From positions 992,001-1,056,000 of the forward strand of contig CP158568.1 in the NCBI GenBank assembly GCA_040269895.1: DNA of 64,000 nucleotides. The letters are read 5' to 3'. The position numbers were made by a program, and so were the translations under genes. The notes under the pieces were generated by a model. That model was given only the letters and a program-made list of their open reading frames with translations, was not told the origin of the DNA and made no database searches. The stretch comes from Ancalomicrobiaceae bacterium S20. Its GTDB lineage: Bacteria; Pseudomonadota; Alphaproteobacteria; Rhizobiales; Ancalomicrobiaceae. Below are positions 33,388 through 42,067 of the stretch, one piece after another (positions within the stretch are counted from its first letter, which is position 1; each line of letters opens with the position of its first letter).

Positions 33388-35178
33388 ATGGGCATTCAGA
33401 CCCCCAACGGCTTCAATCTCGACAATTCGGGCAAGCGTGTCGTCGTCGATCCGGTCACCCGCATCGAAGGCCACATGCGCGTCGAGGTGAACGTCGACAG
33501 CAACAATGTCATCCGCAACGCGGTCTCGACCGGCACCATGTGGCGCGGCATCGAGGTGATCCTGCGCGGCCGCGATCCGCGCGACGCCTGGGCCTTCACC
33601 GAGCGCATCTGCGGCGTCTGCACCGGCACCCACGCGCTGACCTCGGTTCGCGCGGTCGAGAACGCGCTGTCGATCAAGATCCCCGAGAACGCCAACTCGA
33701 TCCGCAACATCATGCAGCTCGTGCTGCAGGTGCATGACCACGTCGTGCACTTCTATCACCTGCATGCGCTCGACTGGGTCGACGTGGTCTCGGCGCTCTC
33801 CGCCGATCCGAAGGCGACCAGCCAGCTGGCGCAGTCGGTCTCCGACTGGCCGCTGTCGTCGCCGGGCTACTTCAAGGACCTGCAGACCCGGCTGAAGAAA
33901 TTCGTCGAGTCCGGCCAGCTCGGGCCGTTCAAGAACGGCTACTGGGGCCATGCCGCCTACAAGCTGCCGCCGGAAGCGAACCTGATGGCGGTCGCGCACT
34001 ATCTGGAAGCGCTCGACTTCCAGAAGGACATGGTCAAGATCCACACGATCTACGGCGGCAAGAACCCGCATCCGAACTGGCTGGTCGGCGGCGTGCCCTG
34101 CGCGATCAACATCGACGGCACGGGCGCGGTCGGCGCGATCAACATGGAGCGGCTGAACCTCGTCTCCGAGATCATCGATCGCATGGTGACGTTCTGCGAG
34201 CAGGTCTACCTGCCGGACGTCGCGGCGATCGGCTCGTTCTACAAGGACTGGCTCTATGGCGGCGGCCTGTCGGGCAAGTCGGTGATGGCCTATGGCGACA
34301 TCCCCGAACACGCCAACGACTATTCGCCGGCCTCGCTCAAGCTGCCGCACGGCGTGATCCTGAACGGGAACCTCAAGGAGATCTATCCCGTCGATCACAC
34401 CGACCCGAACCAGATCCAGGAGTTCGTCACCCACTCCTGGTACAAGTATCCGGACGAGACCAAGGGCCTGCATCCGTGGGACGGCGTCACCGAGCCGCAC
34501 TACGCGCTCGGCCCGAAGACCAAGGGCACCCGGACCAACATCGAGGCGCTCGACGAGGAGGCGAAGTACTCCTGGATCAAGTCGCCGCGCTGGAAGGGCA
34601 ACGCCGTCGAGGTCGGGCCGCTCGCCCGCTACATCGTCGGCTATGCCCAGGGCAAGGCCGAGTTCAAGGATCCGACCGACAAGTTCCTCAAGGATCTCGG
34701 CCTGCCGGTCACGGCGCTGTTCTCGACGCTCGGCCGCACCGCGGCGCGTGCGCTCGAGGCGGTGTGGGCGGCGCAGCAGCTGCGCTACTTCCAGGACAAG
34801 CTGCTCGCCAACATCAAGGCCGGCGATCTCAACACGGCCAACACCGAGAAGTGGAAGCCGGAGAGCTGGCCGAAGGAGGTCAAGGGCGTCGGCTTCACCG
34901 AGGCGCCGCGCGGCGCGCTCGCGCACTGGATCAAGATCAAGGACGGCAAGATCGACAACTACCAGTGCGTCGTGCCGACGACCTGGAACGGCAGCCCGCG
35001 TGATCCGAAGGGCAACATCGGCGCCTTCGAGGCTTCGCTGATGGATACGCCGATGGCCGATCCGACGCAGCCGCTCGAGATCCTGCGCACCCTCCATTCC
35101 TTCGATCCGTGCCTGGCCTGCTCGACCCACGTCATGTCGCCCGACGGGCAGGACATGGCGACCGTCACCGTGCGCTGA
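33388..35178 (+). CDS. hupL: uptake [NiFe]-hydrogenase large subunit HupL
   Basis: Catalytic subunit that splits H2 in the periplasm, 596 residues. NiFe ligands are C75 and C78 ([13 protein letters not shown]) and C575 and C578 ([10 protein letters not shown]). Fifteen residues follow the last His ([15 protein letters not shown]); this tail is removed by HupD after nickel insertion. The N-terminal [15 protein letters not shown] is the conserved RxEGH region. There is no signal peptide; it is exported by the Tat signal of HupS as a complex. It is followed by hupC after 12 bp. Confidence 0.97.
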   Translation: MGIQTPNGFNLDNSGKRVVVDPVTRIEGHMRVEVNVDSNNVIRNAVSTGTMWRGIEVILRGRDPRDAWAFTERICGVCTGTHALTSVRAVENALSIKIPENANSIRNIMQLVLQVHDHVVHFYHLHALDWVDVVSALSADPKATSQLAQSVSDWPLSSPGYFKDLQTRLKKFVESGQLGPFKNGYWGHAAYKLPPEANLMAVAHYLEALDFQKDMVKIHTIYGGKNPHPNWLVGGVPCAINIDGTGAVGAINMERLNLVSEIIDRMVTFCEQVYLPDVAAIGSFYKDWLYGGGLSGKSVMAYGDIPEHANDYSPASLKLPHGVILNGNLKEIYPVDHTDPNQIQEFVTHSWYKYPDETKGLHPWDGVTEPHYALGPKTKGTRTNIEALDEEAKYSWIKSPRWKGNAVEVGPLARYIVGYAQGKAEFKDPTDKFLKDLGLPVTALFSTLGRTAARALEAVWAAQQLRYFQDKLLANIKAGDLNTANTEKWKPESWPKEVKGVGFTEAPRGALAHWIKIKDGKIDNYQCVVPTTWNGSPRDPKGNIGAFEASLMDTPMADPTQPLEILRTLHSFDPCLACSTHVMSPDGQDMATVTVR

Positions 35179-35190
35179 GGGGAGGGTGCC

Positions 35191-35949
35191 ATGACGGACA
35201 CCGCCCACTCCAACAGCGGTCGCGAGCCGCACAATCACTTCCCCGGCGTGGTCGACCTCGCCGGGGGGCACATGGTCGGCCGGCCGACGATCTACGTCTA
35301 CGAGGCGCCGGTGCGTCTCTGGCACTGGGTCAACGCCGCCGCGATCGTCGTGTTGGCTATCACCGGCTACTTCATCGGATCGCCGCCGCCCGCGGTCGGC
35401 GGCGAGGCCTATGACACCTTCATCTTCGGCTACATCCGCTTCACGCATTTCGCCGCCGGCTACGTGCTCGCGGTCGGCTTCCTGATGCGGATCTACTGGG
35501 GCTTCGTCGGCAACAGCCACGCGCGGCAGATCTTCTACGTGCCGTTCTGGAGCCGGACCTGGGCCAAGGGCGTGCTGCAGGAACTGCGCTGGTACATGTT
35601 CCTGGAGAAGGAGCCGAAGAAGTACGTCGGCCACAATCCGCTGGCGCAGATCGCGATGTTCGTCATGTTCACGCTGTTCACCGTGTTCATGATCATCTCG
35701 GGCTTCGCGCTCTACTCCGAAGGCACCGGCCGCGACAGCTGGCAGGGCAAGCTGTTCGGCTGGGTGTTCTCGATCTTCCCGAACAGCCAGGACGTCCACA
35801 CGCTGCATCATCTCGGCATGTGGGTGATCGTGACCTTCGTGATCGTGCACGTCTACGCCGCGATCCGCGAGGACATCATGAGCCGCCAGACCATGATCTC
35901 GACCATGATCTCCGGCGAGCGGCAGTTCCGCGACGAGCGGGAGGACTGA
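35191..35949 (+). CDS. hupC: Ni/Fe-hydrogenase b-type cytochrome HupC
   Basis: Diheme cytochrome b that anchors HupSL and passes electrons to the quinone pool. The 252-residue protein has four membrane helices: LWHWVNAAAIVVLAITGYFI, FTHFAAGYVLAVGFLMRIYW, IAMFVMFTLFTVFMIISGFA and LGMWVIVTFVIVHVYAAIRE. Candidate heme histidines are in RLWHWVN, FTHFAAGY, TLHHLGM and IVHVYA. It lies in the hupSLCD transcription unit, 3 bp before hupD. Confidence 0.95.
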   Translation: MTDTAHSNSGREPHNHFPGVVDLAGGHMVGRPTIYVYEAPVRLWHWVNAAAIVVLAITGYFIGSPPPAVGGEAYDTFIFGYIRFTHFAAGYVLAVGFLMRIYWGFVGNSHARQIFYVPFWSRTWAKGVLQELRWYMFLEKEPKKYVGHNPLAQIAMFVMFTLFTVFMIISGFALYSEGTGRDSWQGKLFGWVFSIFPNSQDVHTLHHLGMWVIVTFVIVHVYAAIREDIMSRQTMISTMISGERQFRDERED

Positions 35950-35952
35950 CCC

Positions 35953-36567
35953 ATGTCCAGCGCCGTCTCGAATGCTGCCGCGACCGCCGAGCCCCTGCCG
36001 CGCATCCTCGTGCTCGGCATCGGCAACATCCTGTGGGCGGACGAGGGCTTCGGGGTCCGGGCGGTGGAGGCGTTCCACCGCCAGTTCGAGCTGCCGGAGG
36101 CCGTGACGCTGCTCGATGGCGGCACGCAGGGGCTCTACCTGGTCAATTTCGTGCAGGAAGCCGATCGGCTGATCGTGTTCGACGCGATCGACTACGGGCT
36201 CGAACCCGGTACGCTCAAGGTCGTGGAAGACGACGAGGTGCCGAAGTTCACCGGCGCCAAGAAGATGAGCCTGCACCAGACCGGCTTCCAGGAAGTGCTG
36301 TCGGCGGCGGATCTGCTCGGCGGCTACCCGGAAAAGCTGGTGCTGATCGGCTGCCAGCCGGTCGATCTCGAGGACTGGGGCGGTCCGCTGACCGAGCCGG
36401 TCCGCGCCGCGATCGAGCCGGCGCTGGCGGAGGCCATCGCCGTGCTGGAGCGCTGGGGTGTGGCGGTCGAGCCGCGCGCCGCGCCGCTCGAACCGGAACA
36501 GGAATTGCTTATCAACGACATCGGCCACGCCGCCTATGAGCGTCGCGCGGCCGTTGCTACCGTCTAG
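35953..36567 (+). CDS. hupD: hydrogenase maturation endopeptidase HupD
   Basis: Nickel-dependent protease that trims the C-terminal peptide of HupL. The 204-residue protein has the M52-family core: LGIGNILWADEGFGVRAVEA with the nickel-binding Glu, LLDGGTQGLYLVNF with the second acidic ligand, and KMSLHQTGFQEVLSAADL with the His ligand. The last 35 residues are longer than in E. coli HyaD. HupV has no cleavable tail, so HupL should be its sole substrate in this locus. Confidence 0.95.
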   Translation: MSSAVSNAAATAEPLPRILVLGIGNILWADEGFGVRAVEAFHRQFELPEAVTLLDGGTQGLYLVNFVQEADRLIVFDAIDYGLEPGTLKVVEDDEVPKFTGAKKMSLHQTGFQEVLSAADLLGGYPEKLVLIGCQPVDLEDWGGPLTEPVRAAIEPALAEAIAVLERWGVAVEPRAAPLEPEQELLINDIGHAAYERRAAVATV

Positions 36568-36629
36568 CCGGGGAGGCCGCCGCGAGAGTCGCGCGGCCAC
36601 CGAACCGCCACTCACGAGGGGATGGAATC

Positions 36630-37214
36630 ATGCGTTCGATCGTTCGTCTCACCGCTCTCGCCGCCGGCGTTCTCGCCGCCACCGGCGCCCAGGCCCATGT
36701 CGGCGTCGAGCCGCATATCCATGGCGACCTCATCGCCGGCGCGCTGCATCCGCTGACCGGCCCCGACCATATCGCCGCCATGGTGGCGGTCGGCCTGTGG
36801 GCGGCGGCGCTCGGCGGCCGGGCCATATGGGCCGTGCCGGCGGCCTTCGTCAGCGTGCTGGCGTTCGGTGCCGTGCTCGGCGTCATGGGCGTCGCGCTGC
36901 CGGCGGTCGAGCCGATGATCGCGGTCTCGGTGATCGCGCTCGGCCTGCTCACCGCTTTCGCGGTGCGCGTGCCGATGCCGGCCGCCGCCGCGCTGGTCGG
37001 CTTCTTCGCGCTGTTCCATGGCCATGCCCACGGCGCGGAAATGCCGTCGATGGCGAACCCGATGCTCTACGGCCTCGGCTTCGTGGTCGCGACCGCGCTG
37101 CTGCACGGCGCCGGTCTCGGTCTCGGCCTCGTCGCCGGCCGCACCACGGGCGTGCTCGCGCGCGTTGCCGGTGCCGCGGTCGCCGTGTTCGGCGTCGTGC
37201 TCGCCGCCGGCTGA
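36630..37214 (+). CDS. hupE: HupE/UreJ family nickel permease
   Basis: A 194-residue membrane protein with a cleavable signal (LTALAAGVLAATGAQAH) and about six helices. The family motif HPLTGPDHIAAMVAVGLWAA provides His and Asp residues required for nickel diffusion in characterised HupE proteins. A second His cluster occurs in FFALFHGHAHGAEMP, and a third His in ATALLHGAGL. It presumably supplies nickel for hydrogenase maturation. Located between hupD and hupF on the same strand. Confidence 0.93.
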   Translation: MRSIVRLTALAAGVLAATGAQAHVGVEPHIHGDLIAGALHPLTGPDHIAAMVAVGLWAAALGGRAIWAVPAAFVSVLAFGAVLGVMGVALPAVEPMIAVSVIALGLLTAFAVRVPMPAAAALVGFFALFHGHAHGAEMPSMANPMLYGLGFVVATALLHGAGLGLGLVAGRTTGVLARVAGAAVAVFGVVLAAG

Positions 37215-37241
37215 GCCTCTGGCGAGGGAAGGAGCATCCCC

Positions 37242-37535
37242 ATGTGCCTCGGCGTGCCGATGACGGTTCTCGACGACGGTGCCTTCACCGCGCTCTGCGG
37301 GCGCGGCGAGGAGGTGCGCCGGGTCTCGATGCTGCTCGTCGGCGCGCAGGCCGTGGGCACCAAGGTGCTCGTTCATATCGACAGCGCCGTCCGCGTCCTC
37401 GACGCGGACGAGGCAGAAGCGATCGATCGGGCGCTCGAAGGCCTCGCCGCCGCGATGGACGGCCGGGCCTTCGACCACCTGTTCGCCGATCTGATCGATC
37501 GCGAGCCGGAACTGCCCGAGCATCTCAGATCGTGA
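37242..37535 (+). CDS. hupF: HypC/HupF family hydrogenase assembly chaperone
   Basis: A 97-residue HypC paralogue. The N-terminal MCLGVPMTV has the invariant Cys2 that binds the Fe(CN)2CO unit, and the beta-barrel core includes VSMLLVGAQAVGTKVLVHID. HupF has been implicated in protecting HupL maturation at higher oxygen in Rhizobium. The C-terminal helix (EHLRS end) is longer than in HypC, which is encoded separately at 44419. RBS GAAGGAG. Confidence 0.93.
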   Translation: MCLGVPMTVLDDGAFTALCGRGEEVRRVSMLLVGAQAVGTKVLVHIDSAVRVLDADEAEAIDRALEGLAAAMDGRAFDHLFADLIDREPELPEHLRS

Positions 37536-37601
37536 GGCCGGACGCCTGATCGAGGGGACCCGGGCGCAGGACGGCGCCGACCGGGCTCCGGCGATACGGG
37601 C

Positions 37602-37628
37602 AAGCGCGATACCCGAAGCGCGATACCC
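37602..37628. repeat. 13-bp direct repeat between hupF and hupG
   Basis: AAGCGCGATACCC occurs at 37602-37614 and again at 37616-37628, one base apart, preceded by a related GCGATACGGG. It lies just upstream of the hupG ribosome-binding site. Confidence 0.7.
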
Positions 37629-37656
37629 AAGAATGTGACGTTCGAGGAGGAAGCCC

Positions 37657-38100
37657 ATGCATCCGCTCATCGCGGCGCTTTCGAGCCGCCACGGCCTGCC
37701 GACCGTTGATGCGGCGACCGTCGACACCTTCCTGGCGCCCGCCGCCGGCGAGGCCGAGCACACGATCCTGTTCTTCACCGGCGATCCCGAGACGCGGTCC
37801 GACACGACCGACGTCGCGGTGGTGCTGCCGGAGCTGCTCGCGGCCTTCGCCGGCCGGTTCCGGGCCGCGGTGGTCGATCGCGAGGCGGAAGAGGCGCTGA
37901 AGGCGCGCTTCGGCGTGCAGGTGTTCCCGAGCCTCGCGGTGACGCGCGGCCAGGCGGCGCTCGGCGTCATGCCGCGCATCCGCGACTGGTCCGACTACAC
38001 CGACACGCTCGCCGGCTACCTCAAGGTCGATGCCGAGCCGCCGAAGCCGGCGCGGCCGAAGATCGAGATCACCTACAACGGGCGGAGGACCGACGCATGA
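37657..38100 (+). CDS. hupG: HupG/HyaE family hydrogenase accessory protein
   Basis: A 147-residue thioredoxin-fold protein without the CxxC motif, of the HyaE/HupG family. These proteins are thought to act as chaperones for Tat-targeted HupS. Recognised from HTILFFTGDPETRSDTTDVA, the FRAAVVDREAEEALKARFGV strand-helix and FPSLAVTRGQAALGVMPRIR. Good RBS (GAGGAGGAAG). The stop overlaps the hupH start (ATGA). Confidence 0.88.
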   Translation: MHPLIAALSSRHGLPTVDAATVDTFLAPAAGEAEHTILFFTGDPETRSDTTDVAVVLPELLAAFAGRFRAAVVDREAEEALKARFGVQVFPSLAVTRGQAALGVMPRIRDWSDYTDTLAGYLKVDAEPPKPARPKIEITYNGRRTDA

Positions 38101-38966
38101 AGGCCGGATTCTGGGTGGCGCCCGACGGCGCCGACGATGCCATCGCCATGCTGCCGATCGGCGGCGAAGCGGCCGAGATCCGCAAGTCCGGCACCACCGG
38201 CACCGGCGCCTTGTCGTTCCTGGCGACGACCGGCGCGGAGGAGATGATCGCGCGCTGTCCCGGCGTTGCGGCCCTGCTGCCGAAGCTCGCCGACGCGCTC
38301 GACACGCAGAAGGCCAACGAGGTCGGCCGGATCTTCGATCTCGAACATCTCGGCCGCGAGGAACGCGCGCTGATCGGCGAAGTGCTCGGCGAGGGCGAGG
38401 TCGCCGCGACCGTCGCGCTGCCGGACGGCGTCGTCGCGCAGGTGCAGGAGAGCATCTTCCCCGGCCTCTGGCGCGTGCGTTTCACCGATGCGAGCAACCG
38501 GCTGGTCGCCGACTATGCCGAGGTCGCCTCGATCCCGGTCGCGGTGCGCCGCGCTGCCGGCATGACACTCGCCGACATCGAGATCGGCACGCCGCCCGAG
38601 GGCGCGATGAACGTGATGCCGGTGCTCGCCGAGATCCGCGATCGCATGGCGAGCTACCGGCCCGGCGAGGCGAACCACACGATCGCCTTCTCGCTGTTCC
38701 CGATGACGCCGGACGACATCGAGTTCCTGCAGGCGACGCTCGGCGCCGGCCCGGTCCGCATCGTGTCGCGCGGCTACGGCACCTGCCGCATCCAGGCGAC
38801 CGCGGTCCACAACGTCTGGGGCGTGCAGTTCTTCAACTCGATGGACACGATCCTGCTCGACACGCTCGAGATCGGCGACGTGCCCGTGGTCGCTTGCGCC
38901 GCGGAAGAAGACTTCCGCGATTCCGCCGAGCGGCTGCGCGAGATCGAGGAGGCCTACTTCAAATGA
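38097..38966 (+). CDS. hupH: HupH/HyaF family hydrogenase expression/formation protein
   Basis: A 289-residue protein of the HyaF/HupH family that contributes to HupS/HupL maturation in aerobic organisms. Diagnostic C-terminal features are RIVSRGYGTCRIQATAVHNV and WGVQFFNSMDTILLDTLEIG, and the N-terminal half includes GSDEVSxx-like LGEGEVAATV. Translationally coupled on both sides (hupG stop and hupI start overlap by 4 bp). Confidence 0.9.
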   Translation: MKAGFWVAPDGADDAIAMLPIGGEAAEIRKSGTTGTGALSFLATTGAEEMIARCPGVAALLPKLADALDTQKANEVGRIFDLEHLGREERALIGEVLGEGEVAATVALPDGVVAQVQESIFPGLWRVRFTDASNRLVADYAEVASIPVAVRRAAGMTLADIEIGTPPEGAMNVMPVLAEIRDRMASYRPGEANHTIAFSLFPMTPDDIEFLQATLGAGPVRIVSRGYGTCRIQATAVHNVWGVQFFNSMDTILLDTLEIGDVPVVACAAEEDFRDSAERLREIEEAYFK

Positions 38967-39169
38967 GCGCGGTCGCGGCGGACAAGCACGGCCAAGAGGG
39001 GGCCACCAGGTTCGAATGCGGCGTGTGCTGGCACGTCTACGATCCGGCCGAGGGCGATCCGGTCTGGCAGGTGCCGGCCGGGACTGCCTTCGAGGATCTG
39101 CCGGAGGCGTGGTGCTGCCCGAACTGCGACGGGCCGAGAACGAAGTTCCTGAGGCTCGACGATGATTGA
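38963..39169 (+). CDS. hupI: rubredoxin HupI
   Basis: A 68-residue rubredoxin. The two iron-binding CxxC pairs are in FECGVCWHVYDPAEGDP and EAWCCPNCDGPRTKF, with the aromatic core residues and the FEDLPEAW segment typical of the family. HupI is associated with HupS iron-sulfur maturation in rhizobia. Coupled to hupH (ATGA) and overlapping hupJ by 8 bp. Confidence 0.93.
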   Translation: MSAVAADKHGQEGATRFECGVCWHVYDPAEGDPVWQVPAGTAFEDLPEAWCCPNCDGPRTKFLRLDDD

Positions 39170-39692
39170 CGCGCAAGCCGACGGCGGCTCGGACATCGGC
39201 CCAGCGCCCGGCCCGACGGCCGCCGGCGACGCCGATCCGGGCGCCCGGCTGGTGGCGTTGTGGCGAGGTGTGGCGGCACGGATGGCGGATCTGCCGATCT
39301 ACAATCCGCGCCTCGATGTGCACACGACCGCGTTTCGCCGGCATGGCGCCTGGCGGATCGGCGTGGTGACGACGCCGTGGTTCATGAATGTCGTGGCTGT
39401 GCCGGACGCGGTCGAGGCGCTGCCGCCGGCGGGGCACGAGGTCGCGATCGAGTTGCCGGACGGCGTGCTCGATGCGATCGCGGCCGATCTCGACGGGTTC
39501 GGGCGCCTCGCCATGGCCTCGCTGTTCTCGCCGATGGACGACTTCGCGGATGCCGAGGCGACCATGGCGGTCGGCGAAGCGGCGCTCGAGGAACTGCTGG
39601 CGCCGCCGCCTCCGCCGCCGAAGCCGGCCATGGCGGTCGCGGTCGATCGCCGGGCGCTGCTGTTTGGCCGTCGTCCGGAGGCGAGGCCATGA
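39162..39692 (+). CDS. hupJ: [NiFe]-hydrogenase assembly chaperone HupJ/HybE
   Basis: A 176-residue protein of the HybE/HupJ family, a chaperone believed to monitor the Tat-exported small subunit. Family features are MADLPIYNPRLDVHTTAFRR, WRIGVVTTPWFMNVVAVP and GFGRLAMASLFSPMDDFAD. It also has a Pro tract (LAPPPPPPKPAM) linking to the C-terminal RRALLFGRR. Coupled to hupK through ATGA. Confidence 0.9.
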   Translation: MIDAQADGGSDIGPAPGPTAAGDADPGARLVALWRGVAARMADLPIYNPRLDVHTTAFRRHGAWRIGVVTTPWFMNVVAVPDAVEALPPAGHEVAIELPDGVLDAIAADLDGFGRLAMASLFSPMDDFADAEATMAVGEAALEELLAPPPPPPKPAMAVAVDRRALLFGRRPEARP

Positions 39693-40779
39693 CGCTCGAT
39701 ACGTCGTCGGCAGCGTCGGGCTTGGGCGCGGGCGGGGCAGTCGGGACGGCGGGCTCGGTTCTGCCCGATCCAGGGCGGATCCGCATCACGGTTTCGGTCG
39801 CCGACGGGGCGATCGCGCGCGTCGACATCGCCTCGACGCGGCTGATGGCGGCGGCGGCGATGTTCGCGGGCCGCGAACTCGCGGTGGTCGAGGCCGCGGT
39901 GGTGGCGCTTCATGGCCTCTGCGGCCGATCGCATGGCGCTGCCATGCGCTTCGGCGCGGCGGCAGCGCTCGGCGAGCCGATCGATGCGGACGAGACCGCG
40001 CTCTGGGTTGGCCGGCTCGCCGGCGAACGGCTCGCCGAGCATCTGCGCGTGATGTTCGCCGATCGACGCGACGATACGGGACTTGCCGCGTTGCGCGAGG
40101 CCGTCGCCCTCGGCCGCAAGGCGGCGCGCGACGGGCGGATCGAGGCGGAGGACGGCGACCGTCTGCACAAGGCCTGCGATCGGCTCATCGGAGCCTCGGA
40201 GGCGGGGGGCGACAGCGCGGAGGCGGGTGCGCCGGTCGATCGGCTGACGGCGACCGACGATGCCGCGGTGATCGCGGCGCTCGGCACCGATCTCGCCTTC
40301 GCGGCCCGGCCGCATCTCGGCGGGCGGGCGCCGGAGACCGGGCCGGCGGCGCGGGCCGGGGTCTCGGCCGCGGACCGGGACGCGGCGCGCGCCGCGCGGG
40401 TGGCCGAGGTCCGGGAGGCGATCGACATCCTCGCCGGCGGTGCGTCGGACCTCGCGGCGGCGACGGTACAGGACTGGATCCGGGCCGAGCGCCTCGGTGA
40501 CGCTACGGGTTTCGCCGCAGTGGAAACGCCCCGGGGCCGATTGCACTATCGGCTGGCCGTCGGGGAGGGCGGCGGCTCGGCGAGGCGCGCGTGCTGGCGC
40601 CGACCGAATGGAATTTCGCGGCCGGCGGGCCGCTGGTCCGCAGCCTGGTCGGCCGGCGGACCGATGCGATCGCCGCCGAGGCTGCCGGCGATCTCGCCGC
40701 GGCGATCGAGGCGCGCATCGCCGCCTTCGACCCTTGCGTCGCCTTCGCGCTCACGATCCGGGACGGTCGCCATGCATGA
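39689..40779 (+). pseudogene. hupK: HupK, hydrogenase expression protein, with an apparent frameshift
   Basis: HupK resembles a degenerate large subunit and is proposed to be a scaffold or chaperone for HupL active-site assembly. The first frame begins MTLDTSSAASG and stays plausible to RLHYRLAVGEGG (near 40570); thereafter it reads as Arg/Pro-rich nonsense and would run into hypA. The conserved end, VLAPTEWNFAAGGPLVRSLV through AFDPCVAF, continues in the -1 frame and stops at 40779. A single base missing in the G-rich stretch 40561-40576 restores one chain of about 363 residues. As read, the gene is broken; I suspect a base-calling error. hypA begins inside its last codons. Confidence 0.8.
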
Positions 40780-41113
40780 GATGTCGCTCTGCGAGAGCGT
40801 GGTCGGGCTCGTTGAGGAGGAGGCGCGCAAGGGCGGCTTCTCGAAGGTCCGCACCGTCGTGCTCGAACTCGGCGCGCTCGGCCATGTCGAGCCGGAGGCG
40901 ATGCTGTTCTGCTTCGAGGCGGTCGGGCGCGGCACGATTGTCGAGGGCGCGCGGCTCGACATCGTGCGCGTGCCCGGCGCGGGCTGGTGTCTCGACTGCG
41001 GCAAGACGGTGCCGCTCACCGAACGCTTCGGCGCCTGCCCGGACTGCGGCCGGCACCGGGTGCAGATGACGGCGGGCGACGAATTGAGGCTCAAGGAACT
41101 GGAGGTGGAGTGA
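40772..41113 (+). CDS. hypA: hydrogenase nickel insertion protein HypA
   Basis: HypA delivers nickel to the hydrogenase large subunit together with HypB. The 113-residue protein has the N-terminal Met-His-Glu nickel site ([18 protein letters not shown]) and a zinc site made of two CxxC pairs, C73/C76 (WCLDCGK) and C89/C92 (ACPDCGR). It overlaps the hupK stop by 8 bp and the hypB start by 1 bp (TGATG), so translation is coupled. Confidence 0.96.
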   Translation: MHEMSLCESVVGLVEEEARKGGFSKVRTVVLELGALGHVEPEAMLFCFEAVGRGTIVEGARLDIVRVPGAGWCLDCGKTVPLTERFGACPDCGRHRVQMTAGDELRLKELEVE

Positions 41114-42063
41114 TGTGTACGGTTTGCGGCTGCGGCACCGAGACGATCGAAGGCCGGGCGCTCGGCGAGGGGCGGGGCCACCACCATCACCACGGTCACG
41201 ATCATCATCATGACCATGGGCATGACCATGCTCACGATCACGATCATGGGCACGACCACGCGCACGACCACGATCATGGTCACGACGACGACGGTCTCGT
41301 CGTCCGTCCCGGCCATGTCGACGGCGGTGCCGGCATCGCGGGCGTGCACGTGCCGGGCATGGGTCAGGAACGGATCGTCCGCATCGAGCGCGACATCCTG
41401 TCGAAGAACAACGGCTATGCGCGCGAAAATCGCGCGCTTTTCGCCGCCACCGGCACCTTCGCGCTCAACTTCGTGTCCAGCCCCGGCTCGGGCAAGACCA
41501 CGCTGCTCTGCCGCACGATCGAGGATCTGAAGGCGACGTTCCCGATCGCGGTGGTCGAGGGCGACCAGCAGACCTCCAACGACGCCGAGCGCATCCGCAA
41601 GACCGGCGTGCCGGCCGTGCAGGTCAACACCGGCAAGGGCTGCCATCTCGATGCGCATATGGTCGGCCACGCGCTCGACGATCTGCCGATCGACGGCGGC
41701 GGGCTCTTGTTCATCGAGAACGTCGGCAATCTGGTCTGCCCGGCCGCCTTCGATCTCGGCGAGGCGCACAAGGTGGTCGTGCTGTCGGTGACCGAGGGCG
41801 AGGACAAGCCGGCCAAGTATCCGGACATGTTTGCGGCTGCCGACCTCATGCTCATCAACAAGGCCGATCTGTTGCCGCATCTCGACTTCGACCTCGGCGC
41901 CTGCATGGCGGCGGCGCTCAAGGTCAACCCGCGCATCCAGATCCTGACCGTGTCGGCCAAGACCGGCGAGGGCCTGCCGGCCTTCTATGCCTGGATCGAG
42001 GCCCGTGCGGCCGCGGCCGCCTCGGCGGCGGCTGCGGCGCGCGGCCGGTCGAAGAGCGCGTGA
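41113..42063 (+). CDS. hypB: hydrogenase nickel incorporation GTPase HypB
   Basis: GTPase that drives nickel insertion, 316 residues. The N-terminus has the high-affinity nickel motif CxxCGC (C2, C5, C7). Residues 23-57 are a His/Asp tract with 21 histidines, containing a tandem [10 protein letters not shown] duplication, as in rhizobial HypB proteins that store nickel. The G domain follows: P-loop [21 protein letters not shown], and the specificity motif INKADLLPH. The Ala-rich C-terminal helix is unremarkable. hypF starts 4 bp later. Confidence 0.97.
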   Translation: MCTVCGCGTETIEGRALGEGRGHHHHHGHDHHHDHGHDHAHDHDHGHDHAHDHDHGHDDDGLVVRPGHVDGGAGIAGVHVPGMGQERIVRIERDILSKNNGYARENRALFAATGTFALNFVSSPGSGKTTLLCRTIEDLKATFPIAVVEGDQQTSNDAERIRKTGVPAVQVNTGKGCHLDAHMVGHALDDLPIDGGGLLFIENVGNLVCPAAFDLGEAHKVVVLSVTEGEDKPAKYPDMFAAADLMLINKADLLPHLDFDLGACMAAALKVNPRIQILTVSAKTGEGLPAFYAWIEARAAAAASAAAAARGRSKSA

Positions 42064-42067
42064 CCCG

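Noticed and set aside
33367-36615. A 1082-codon minus-strand open frame opposite hupL, hupC and hupD
   Set aside because: Antisense shadow of unmistakable hydrogenase genes; no start signal or recognisable motif.
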